Shown here: in pieces, positions 6,356 to 11,980 of the stretch
How positions within the stretch are numbered: position 1 is the first letter of the stretch
Layout of the letters: the number at the start of each line of letters is the position of its first letter
DNA from: Physcocola sp002396385
GTDB taxonomy: Bacteria > Bacteroidota > Bacteroidia > Bacteroidales > Paludibacteraceae
DNA: 11,980 bases
Direction of reading: 5' to 3'
Assembly (NCBI GenBank): GCA_946535435.1
Contig: CAMNDM010000074.1
Span: 1-11,980 of the forward strand
Translations under genes and position numbers: made by a program
The notes under the pieces: generated by a model
Told to the model about the DNA's origin: nothing
The model's database searches: none
Seen by the model: the letters and a program-made list of their open reading frames with translations, nothing else

Positions 6356-6907
6356 ATGATATTTTTCTCTGAAATAACTCCCGATAGTGAGGAATACAAT
6401 TTCGTGGAGCGGCTTTTTTTGTCGGCTTTTCCCGACGAGGAACGCAGGCCAGAGGCTGACCAGCGGGAGAATGTATCTTTTAATCCGTTTATGCATTGCA
6501 TGCTGTTGACCGATGTTGACGATACTCCGCTCGGTTTCCTCAATTATTGGGACTTCGGTTCTTTCGTTTATATCGAGCATTTTGCCATTGCTCCCAATTT
6601 CCGTTGCCAGGGTGTTGGGGGAGAGGCGCTTTCTGTTTTTATAGAGATGCAGCATCGCCCGGTTGTGGTCGAGGCTGAATTACCAACGTCCAGCCCTGTG
6701 GCTTTAAGGCGTATCGGCTTTTATTTGCGCAATGGGTTCGTGCAACTGGCCGAACCTTATTTTCAGCCTTCTTATCCCGGCCGCAAGTCCGAGCCTGTAC
6801 CTATGTTGCTGTTGCTTTATGCCGAAGAGGGGCGCCGTCATCCCTCTGCACGACAAATGAAAAATCAGATTTATAGAGAAGTGTATGGCATCAGCCCCTC
6901 TTCTTGA
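6356..6907 (+). CDS. GNAT family N-acetyltransferase
   Basis: A 183-residue cytoplasmic acetyltransferase of the GNAT family. Motif A is clear: the strand IEHFAIAP at 73-80 followed by the acetyl-CoA pyrophosphate loop RCQGVG at 83-88 and its helix. Motif B (ALRRIGFYLRNGF, 116-128) carries the usual xxxYxxxGF pattern. It transfers acetyl from acetyl-CoA to an amine; the acceptor cannot be told from the sequence. It is complete, with a C-terminal basic tail of about 30 residues (EEGRRHPSARQMKNQIY). It is alone on its strand between gaps, with its own promoter and Shine-Dalgarno sequence, so it is probably monocistronic. Bacteroidales have many such stand-alone GNAT proteins of unknown substrate. 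Confidence 0.9.
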   Translation: MIFFSEITPDSEEYNFVERLFLSAFPDEERRPEADQRENVSFNPFMHCMLLTDVDDTPLGFLNYWDFGSFVYIEHFAIAPNFRCQGVGGEALSVFIEMQHRPVVVEAELPTSSPVALRRIGFYLRNGFVQLAEPYFQPSYPGRKSEPVPMLLLLYAEEGRRHPSARQMKNQIYREVYGISPSS

Positions 6908-7026
6908 TGTTTCCTTACGCTTCCAGCGCCTTTCCTTTCCACCTGTTTGGGGGGTGCAATGTTCATTTAGTGGTTGGAATGTTGCTTGTCTCTCTTGTTA
7001 CCATAGCCATATTTGTAATGTGTTTT

Positions 7027-7150
7027 CATGCTTTGTAGCATGATTCGATAATATATTCTGTTTGCTAACTCGTTGATTAATAGCTATTGTTTCGTATTGT
7101 CCGCTTATGTTCCGATAAGCGCTCCTTTGCTGTGCCAAAATGTTTGGCAC
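7027..7150 (+). promoter_or_regulatory. Hairpin-rich leader upstream of the His-rich protein gene
   Basis: Three perfect inverted repeats follow one another in the 320-bp gap before the ATG at 7228: CATGCT/AGCATG (7027-7032 with 7037-7042, 4-base loop), CGCTTAT/ATAAGCG (7102-7108 with 7115-7121, 6-base loop) and GTGCCAAA/TTTGGCAC (7132-7139 with 7143-7150, 3-base loop). None has a long T run. They may fold in a long 5' leader or be protein-binding sites; no known riboswitch was recognised, and no exact TAnnTTTG box was found. Confidence 0.45.
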
Positions 7151-7227
7151 GCCTTTTGGATTTATACAGACAGAAGCGGCAAACAACTGCTTCGTTACTG
7201 AAAGTTGAACAATAAAAATATAACGAT

Positions 7228-7608
7228 ATGAAAACAAATAGCATTGTTAAGGTTTTCGCAACCTTGTTTATGTTAGCCATCGGCTCTGTTGCAAATTCTC
7301 AGGTCTTCGCCAGCTTTTCGGCGTCGGTCCCAGTTCCAACCGTTAGCGCTCATGTTTCTGTTGCAGCTCCTGCTCCGGTTGTGGTGCACCAGGTTGCTCC
7401 AGCCCCTGTTGTCCATGTGGTTGAGCCAGCTCCGGTTGAAGTTGTTGAAGTAGTTGAACCTGCTCCGGTTGTGGTGCATCGTGTGGCTCCTGTCCGCCAC
7501 GTCTACACGGCTCCTGTTCGTCACTATGCTCCAGCCCGTGTTCACCACCACCATGCTCCCGTTCACCATCACCACCATCATGGTCGTCCGGTCCACTATC
7601 GCCGCTAA
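7228..7608 (+). CDS. Secreted Val/Pro/Ala-repeat, His-rich protein
   Basis: A 126-residue secreted protein with no recognised family. Residues 1-24 form a signal peptide (cleavage near ANS/Q). Residues about 45-88 are a low-complexity repeat of (A/E)PAPV-x-VV-type units in four copies, rich in Val, Pro and Ala. Residues 90-126 are rich in His, Arg, Pro and Tyr, with runs of four His at 106-109 and six at 113-118, 17 His in all, ending in GRPVHYRR. His clusters of this kind bind Zn, Ni or Cu in other proteins, so metal binding in the periplasm or at the surface is a reasonable guess. The Pro-rich middle would act as a stiff spacer. It has no cysteines or membrane segment after the signal. The gene has a hairpin-rich leader and a perfect terminator, so it is transcribed alone. 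Not a shadow: signal peptide and terminator both fit this frame. Confidence 0.75.
   Translation: MKTNSIVKVFATLFMLAIGSVANSQVFASFSASVPVPTVSAHVSVAAPAPVVVHQVAPAPVVHVVEPAPVEVVEVVEPAPVVVHRVAPVRHVYTAPVRHYAPARVHHHHAPVHHHHHHGRPVHYRR
7369..7478 (+). repeat. 20-bp exact direct repeat inside the His-rich gene
   Basis: An identical 20-base segment occurs at 7369-7388 and 7459-7478, coding for PAPVVVH in both copies, in frame and 90 bases apart (30 codons). It marks recent internal duplication and could support expansion or loss of repeat units. Confidence 0.7.
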
Positions 7609-7667
7609 TTTGGCGGTAACTGAATAAAGCTCATAGCTGACTTGCCTCACAATAACACATTTCGAAG

Positions 7668-7704
7668 GAGGTCGCAACGATAGGGTTTGCGACCTCTTTT
7701 TTTT
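7668..7704 (+). terminator. Strong terminator after the His-rich protein gene
   Basis: Perfect 10-bp stem GAGGTCGCAA/TTGCGACCTC (7668-7677 with 7687-7696) and nine-base loop, followed by eight T at 7697-7704. Confidence 0.92.
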
Positions 7705-7761
7705 GCTTCGCTGGTCCATTTGTCTTTTTATCGCATGGCTCTTGGTCGGCGAATAAAGATA

Positions 7762-7789
7762 GAGGGTGCGCCGGTTGTGGCGCACCCTC
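7762..7789 (-). terminator. Hairpin after the MACPF gene, probable terminator
   Basis: Perfect 11-bp GC-rich stem GAGGGTGCGCC/GGCGCACCCTC (7762-7772 with 7779-7789) with a 6-base loop, 96 bases past the MACPF stop. On the minus strand it is followed by TATCTTTATT, a weak T run. It is close in sequence to the terminator after the outer-membrane protein gene (10855-10884). Confidence 0.65.
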
Positions 7790-7884
7790 CCTAAATAACA
7801 GTTGACGTTGCCCTACAATTTGTTCTCAGCTTTTTCAATTCCGTAGGACTGGTTAGAATTGTGCTGCGTCGATTTTTCGCCTAA

Positions 7885-10158
7885 CTATTGGAATTTTATT
7901 ACTGGTACTTTTAGACGTCCCATTACACCTATGTTGCCTTTGTCGTCCCCACTTCCGTCCAGCTTCACGTATATCCTGCTTGAATAGGTGTCTATAAACT
8001 TGCAGTCTGTAAAGTAGTTGGTCACGTCTATCCACTCGTGGTGTTTACCGGTAAGGTTCGCTTCGGTTGTGTATTTGGTGTGGGTAAGAGAGGTGTCGAT
8101 GGCCATTGAGTCGCAGTTGCCGAGTGGAATGACTTTTGTTAAATGGCTCTGCAAAACCGTTCTGTTTGCATCAAGTCCGCCCTCGTAAACGTTCAGTGCT
8201 ATTGCTGCACCTACTTCACCGTTTTCGAAATTGAAGAGTTCCGCATTGAAGCGCCAACCAAGTCCCTTGCCGCTTTGTGAGGAAACCTCATTGTCATCGT
8301 GAATATTTGTGGAATTATTTTTCCCTTGGCTGTTGAAGTCCTTGTATAACGTTGCCTTGTCTCTTTTCACGCCTTTTATTCCACAACTGATTTGGTATCT
8401 CTCCGATGCATTCTTTACCTTTTCGGCTGACAACTTGTAACCAACTGGCACAAATTCATAGATAGGGATTATTGTTCCTTGAACGAAATCGGCAAATACG
8501 AAGTCGTTGCTCTCTATTGTGTCTACCCATGCGTTGTAATAGGTCAAATCGTTGATGGCCTTGTTTAATGCAACGATGCTGCCTCCTCCACCGTTTGCCG
8601 TGATTTCACTACTCTTTGTCTCGTTGAAAGCACTTACCGATGTGCTTTCCGAGTAACTTGTACTGATGGCGAAACCATTCCCGCCTTTGGCTGGTGTTGT
8701 TGTCCCGTTTGAGTTTTCTTTCGGAGCGGAGCCGCTTTTTACCGATTCCTTGAATTTTATGTACTGTTCCAGAAGTTTCGGATCAAGGGTTTCTGCGCTC
8801 ATCATTTTTTCGTAAATCTCCTCGGCTTGCGATTTCTTCTCTTCTTTTTTCGGCTTGTTAACCTTGCCGTCTGCACTGTATGAAATGGATGCCGAGGTCT
8901 CGAATGAACTTGCGGTCGACAGTTTGGTCACGCTTTCCCTGTAGCTGTAATTATAGTTGAAGCGGGCGCCAAGTGCCATGCCGAGCAAAACGTGTGTGCC
9001 GTATGTCTTGACAAACTGGTCGGCGTTCATCGTATTCAGGTCTGAAAGGAAATTTTTGGTGACGAATGAGGACAGTTGTTTCTTTGCTGCCGCATACCCG
9101 TCTATTTTATAGGTCTTGTATGTGAATACGTCACGCTGGGTCAGCATTTTGTAACCGTCTTTCTTATAGGTGTCTTCTTTGAACGATGTTTTGGTCTCGC
9201 TTGCGAATGATGCGCCAAACAGACTTCCAGATGCCGATATACTTAACTTTTTCTCTATGTTTTTCGTGTATTCTTCAACGCCCTCGCCACTATTGGTTAC
9301 TACGTAGGTGTCTCGGTTGTTGTCAAGTAATATACGTCGGTACTGATTCAGGGCGTCAAGGTCCAGCACTGCGTTGCGGCACGACTTGTTGTTCGCATAC
9401 TGGTCACATATGTCGTAGCCATGGCCCAATACACTCCGAACGTTGTTTTCTATGCTGCCTAGTGTGCTTCCGCTTCCTGTTGTACGGTTGGACGGGGTGA
9501 CCGAACTGACGTCGTCTGTTACTTCTGTTGTTTGGATTACGTCTGTTCGCTTCACGGTAAAATAAATCATTCCCCTTATTCCGATGTTGCCGGCTTTATT
9601 TAATTCGCTGCCGCCATCGTCTATCTTTACTCTGATTTCACCGACTGGAATCCACGATTGCCTGATGTTCTGTGCTGGATAGGAATTGACATCAATCGGG
9701 TACCATCCGTGTCTCTCGTCTTTTGTCTTGTAATAATCAATGTAATATGCTTCTGAATACGGTGTCAGACTCAACGAACTTGAGGTGACTTTAGTCGTTA
9801 TGTTACCAGTGGTCTTGTTATAAATTGTTTGGCTTTCGTTTAAAAACTGGCTTAAATTGAAGTCTTGGTAGGCTTCGAAGTACAGACGGTCTGCTTTGCC
9901 TTTTGATGCGTTCTGGTTGTATGAACTTTCCCATACGTCGTAACGGAGTCTAAGCCGTACGATGTTAGGCGTATATAAAGACAGATTCGCGCGTACCGAT
10001 ACCAATACTTTTCCTCCATCGCCAGACTTGATGTCTCCGTCTCCTAAATAACTCCTGAATTTCTGCACTTTTGCTGTTCCCACGTTGCCAAGAAATTCAA
10101 AAGGCTTAACAAAACCTTGATTTACAGTTTTTGTACTGTAGGTTATTTTTGTACCCAT
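7885..10158 (-). CDS. MACPF-domain pore-forming-type protein with duplicated flanking domain
   Basis: A 757-residue protein of the membrane-attack-complex/perforin superfamily. The MACPF core spans about residues 240-570: the signature YGTH at 386-389 with LGMALGARF after it, a charged, helical insert at about 435-475 (one of the regions that unfold into hairpins in relatives), a Ser/Thr-rich strand segment, the GGGG turn at 523-526 and the closing W544/PIYEF segment. Around it lie two beta-rich domains: residues about 130-205 and 690-757 share SLT, W-x(0-2)-IDV-x-x-Y, and I-x-VK-x-D followed by GNIG-x-x-G in the same order and spacing. Cys251/Cys260 could pair. There is no signal peptide: the frame is open about 30 codons above the ATG but has no start codon. 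Bacteroidales MACPF proteins include secreted antibacterial toxins (BSAPs), which do carry lipoprotein signals; this one does not, so its export route and target are open. Single gene with own promoter and hairpin terminator. Confidence 0.88.
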   Translation of the reverse strand: MGTKITYSTKTVNQGFVKPFEFLGNVGTAKVQKFRSYLGDGDIKSGDGGKVLVSVRANLSLYTPNIVRLRLRYDVWESSYNQNASKGKADRLYFEAYQDFNLSQFLNESQTIYNKTTGNITTKVTSSSLSLTPYSEAYYIDYYKTKDERHGWYPIDVNSYPAQNIRQSWIPVGEIRVKIDDGGSELNKAGNIGIRGMIYFTVKRTDVIQTTEVTDDVSSVTPSNRTTGSGSTLGSIENNVRSVLGHGYDICDQYANNKSCRNAVLDLDALNQYRRILLDNNRDTYVVTNSGEGVEEYTKNIEKKLSISASGSLFGASFASETKTSFKEDTYKKDGYKMLTQRDVFTYKTYKIDGYAAAKKQLSSFVTKNFLSDLNTMNADQFVKTYGTHVLLGMALGARFNYNYSYRESVTKLSTASSFETSASISYSADGKVNKPKKEEKKSQAEEIYEKMMSAETLDPKLLEQYIKFKESVKSGSAPKENSNGTTTPAKGGNGFAISTSYSESTSVSAFNETKSSEITANGGGGSIVALNKAINDLTYYNAWVDTIESNDFVFADFVQGTIIPIYEFVPVGYKLSAEKVKNASERYQISCGIKGVKRDKATLYKDFNSQGKNNSTNIHDDNEVSSQSGKGLGWRFNAELFNFENGEVGAAIALNVYEGGLDANRTVLQSHLTKVIPLGNCDSMAIDTSLTHTKYTTEANLTGKHHEWIDVTNYFTDCKFIDTYSSRIYVKLDGSGDDKGNIGVMGRLKVPVIKFQ

Positions 10159-10321
10159 AAACTTTAAAAAAGGCTCTAATTTATAATAACGCGGTAGGGA
10201 GTTGAGCCCATAAACTCTCTCTGCGTTCGTGTTTTTCTGAGATTAGAAATCTGATCATTTTCCTTGCAAGACAAAATTTTCGTTTTTCACAGCCGTTATC
10301 TCTTGTTTCCCGGTTGCATTG

Positions 10322-10329
10322 CAAAGTTA
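10322..10329 (-). promoter_or_regulatory. Candidate -7 box for the MACPF gene
   Basis: The minus strand reads TAACTTTG, an exact TAnnTTTG match identical to the box before the outer-membrane protein gene. It implies a 5' leader of about 155 bases. A TTTG sits 25 bases upstream, longer than the usual 19-21 spacing. Confidence 0.5.
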
Positions 10330-10333
10330 CCTA

Positions 10334-10352
10334 CCAACTTTAGTTTTGTTGG
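10334..10352. promoter_or_regulatory. Inverted repeat beside the MACPF promoter
   Basis: CCAAC at 10334-10338 and GTTGG at 10348-10352 are 5-bp arms around nine bases, lying between the -7 and -33 regions. The location suits an operator; arm length is short, so chance is possible. Confidence 0.3.
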
Positions 10353-10853
10353 TCCAAAAAATTGTTTGATATGACAAGTTTACTTTTTGTATGTGACATG
10401 ATTATTTTTTGTCGGACCGATGTTTGCCCCCAAAAAATGGCACTTCCGACTGTTGCCCCTTGTCTTTTTGCCTCTGGGGTTGACTTGACAATTTTATTTG
10501 TTGGCAGTTTAAAGCCTGTGCGAAAAATCGTTTGACAAATGATGTGTTTATTATAAAATGACATACAAATTGTCTGTTTTTGTCAGTTCAGCAAATAAAT
10601 GTCATGTTTACTATTGCTTGCCGCTTGCATATGATAAAGTTTAGTGGCGTATTTTGGTTGTGCCCTTTTTACGACGGATTTTGTGGTGTATAAGACAATG
10701 ATATCCTATTTTTTTGTTGTTACATATATCCATGGCAAATAGATAAAAACAAATAGAAATTACCCCCCCCCCATAAATATGTTGTGTAACATATTTGCAT
10801 TAAAACCGAATCCTGCGTGTCTGTTTAATCTCCCATCATCCATCAGAAAACAA
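10353..10853. other. 500-bp intergenic region with a run of ten C
   Basis: No gene recognised. A 74-codon minus-strand frame at 10564-10340 has no family features and covers the MACPF promoter, so I leave it out. Ten consecutive C occur at 10763-10772 in otherwise AT-rich DNA. No tRNA, CRISPR or insertion-sequence end was seen. Confidence 0.55.
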
Positions 10854-10854
10854 C

Positions 10855-10887
10855 AAAGGGTGTGCAGTTGACCGCACACCCTTTTTT
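10855..10887 (-). terminator. Terminator after the outer-membrane protein gene
   Basis: Perfect 11-bp stem AAAGGGTGTGC/GCACACCCTTT (10855-10865 with 10874-10884) with an 8-base loop, 24 bases past the stop. The minus strand continues TTTGTTGTTTT, and the plus strand has its own T run, so it may work both ways. Confidence 0.8.
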
Positions 10888-10907
10888 ATAAGTTAATGGA
10901 ACTCAGT

Positions 10908-11576
10908 TTAGAACTTCACACCCAAGTTTAATCGGAAGCTGTTCATTGAAGCATCCATTTCTAAGTTGTCAAAGTCAAATTCTTCCATACCGTTGATTTT
11001 ACCGATACGGTACTCAAAACCAGCCTGAAGAACCTTCCAACGGAATGCCGCACCAACGTGGTGAGTTACGCCGATACCCCAGAAATTGTTCTCTGTTTCC
11101 TTGTCATCGTATTCGCCGCTCATTGTAATCTTTGAATAGTTGACTGCTGGCATAACGTTGTAATATGCGTCGATAGCCATATCGTCGTTCAAGTACCAGG
11201 TGAACAATGGGCCTACACCGAGGATGCCACCGCTGATTTCTGTCAGGTCGATGGTTGGACCTACTGAACCAAAGAATGGAACGTCGAAACCAAGTTCGCC
11301 AGAAAGGAAGTTTGCGTCTAACCAACGGCCCTGAACGGCGATACCTACTTTATCGTTGTGCCATACATACCAACGATTGTCCAATGATAAACCGAATTGA
11401 ACACCGTCTACTGTGTAATATTCTGGCCAGCCATCCTCGCTTAGAGTAGTTGTTCCTGCAGGGAAACCAAAGTTCAAACGAAGTCCCAAACCATTGTCCT
11501 CTCCAGGACCACCTTGTGCTGATGCGTTAAAAGCAAACCCTAAAACGGTTGCAAGTGCCAATAAAGATTTTTTCAT
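10908..11576 (-). CDS. Outer-membrane beta-barrel protein (porin-like, 222 aa)
   Basis: A 222-residue outer-membrane protein. Residues 1-20 are a classic signal peptide (cleavage ASA/Q). The mature part is a series of alternating amphipathic strands with aromatic girdles (VGIAVQGRWL, GPLFTWYLN, VGAAFRWKVLQAGFEYRIG, SFRLNLGVKF) and ends in Phe222, the usual C-terminal signal for the BAM insertion machine. The size suits a barrel of about eight to ten strands, of the OmpA/OmpW-like or DUF3575-like outer-membrane group; I cannot name the exact family. Function is probably structural or passive. It is a single-gene unit with its own promoter (11677-11684), structured leader and terminator. Codon use is richer in favoured codons than the neighbours (AAC, GGT, CGT), suggesting good expression. 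Confidence 0.85.
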   Translation of the reverse strand: MKKSLLALATVLGFAFNASAQGGPGEDNGLGLRLNFGFPAGTTTLSEDGWPEYYTVDGVQFGLSLDNRWYVWHNDKVGIAVQGRWLDANFLSGELGFDVPFFGSVGPTIDLTEISGGILGVGPLFTWYLNDDMAIDAYYNVMPAVNYSKITMSGEYDDKETENNFWGIGVTHHVGAAFRWKVLQAGFEYRIGKINGMEEFDFDNLEMDASMNSFRLNLGVKF

Positions 11577-11600
11577 ACTTTTTGAATACTGTTAAATTTG

Positions 11601-11650
11601 TGAGGGCTCGATAATTCATAATTTAGATTTTCCAGGTTGTGGAACCCTCA
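11601..11650 (-). promoter_or_regulatory. Structured 5' leader of the outer-membrane protein gene
   Basis: Between promoter and ATG, TGAGGG (11601-11606) can pair with CCCTCA (11645-11650), and a hairpin TTCCA/TGGAA (11630-11634 with 11640-11644) sits directly against the inner side of that stem. Such folded leaders can set mRNA stability or bind a small RNA; no named element recognised. Confidence 0.35.
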
Positions 11651-11676
11651 TTTTCACTACCTAATAAAATCGGATG

Positions 11677-11684
11677 CAAAGTTA
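11677..11684 (-). promoter_or_regulatory. -7 promoter box of the outer-membrane protein gene
   Basis: The minus strand reads TAACTTTG, exact to the TAnnTTTG consensus, giving a leader of about 95 bases. No clear -33 TTTG at the usual distance. Confidence 0.55.
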
Positions 11685-11980
11685 GAGTTTTTAAATCTAT
11701 ATTCCCCCCTCTTTTATTTACGTTGTGTGATATTAATAGGGGATATTTAGTTTTTTTAACTAAAATTATTCGATTCCGTCCTTTTCCCTGCTTCTTTGCA
11801 AAATAGGACACCACTTTTTGGACTTATTTCCTTGCTTAGGTATATGCTGTAGTCACCCCAAAAAAGTCCGGTTGAAAAATCTGGACTTATAAGGGCCTGT
11901 TCCCCTGTATATTCTAATGCGATAGTCGAGTTGTTAACATAAATCGAAAATAGTGGAAACAATTTGTCGATTTGTTATAT
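11685..11980. other. Right edge, no gene recognised
   Basis: A minus-strand frame of about 70 codons (11962 leftward to 11756) starts only at TTG and shows no family features; I do not call it. GGACTTAT occurs twice (11819-11826 and 11882-11889). No other structure seen. Confidence 0.45.

Noticed and set aside
7273..7785. Minus-strand frame of 170 codons across the His-rich gene
   Set aside because: Antisense of a repetitive GC-richer gene; it runs through the perfect terminator and has Asn/Arg/Met-rich shadow composition.
10340..10564. Minus-strand frame of 74 codons upstream of the MACPF gene
   Set aside because: No recognisable motif, covers the inferred promoter region, and has no start signals.
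10353..10853. CRISPR or insertion-sequence content in the long gap
   Set aside because: No regularly spaced repeats and no terminal inverted repeats or transposase frame were found.
11756..11962. Minus-strand frame of 68 codons at the right edge
   Set aside because: It starts only at TTG, has no family features, and no promoter box was found; a real small gene is not excluded.

Overview
The window reads as Bacteroidota (Bacteroidales) DNA. Several start regions carry the TAnnTTTG -7 promoter box typical of this phylum, and most starts have no Shine-Dalgarno sequence. Two secreted proteins end in a Por-type (T9SS type A) sorting tail, and there is a MACPF-family protein and a small outer-membrane beta-barrel. 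Genus cannot be fixed from the sequence.

Left edge (1-304): a 3' half of a tRNA-Met(CAU) gene on the minus strand, followed by a strong tRNA-type terminator and two tandem copies of an 11-bp repeat. No 5' half of the tRNA is present. This looks like an attachment-site scar of an integrated element, so at least part of what lies to the right is probably island DNA.

Carbohydrate block (305-5336, all minus strand): a secreted GH10 endo-xylanase with an N-terminal CBM and a T9SS tail; a flavin-reductase-family flavoprotein; a translationally coupled pair made of a small secreted protein with a T9SS-like tail and a secreted Ser/His alpha/beta-hydrolase; and a cytoplasmic esterase-D-like hydrolase. 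Together they suggest xylan hydrolysis and de-esterification, without a SusCD pair in view.

Middle (5337-7704): two tiny convergent genes whose stop codons overlap, an AT-rich gap with an inverted repeat and an orphan terminator, a GNAT acetyltransferase, then a hairpin-rich leader before a secreted, Val/Pro/Ala-repetitive, His-rich protein that ends at a perfect terminator.

Right part (7705-11980): a 757-residue MACPF protein without a signal peptide, whose MACPF core lies between two related beta-rich domains; a 750-bp gap with a promoter, an inverted repeat and a run of ten C; and an outer-membrane beta-barrel protein with its own promoter and a structured leader. The MACPF protein with its duplicated flanking domain, the coupled small protein/hydrolase pair and the His-rich protein are the least ordinary items.
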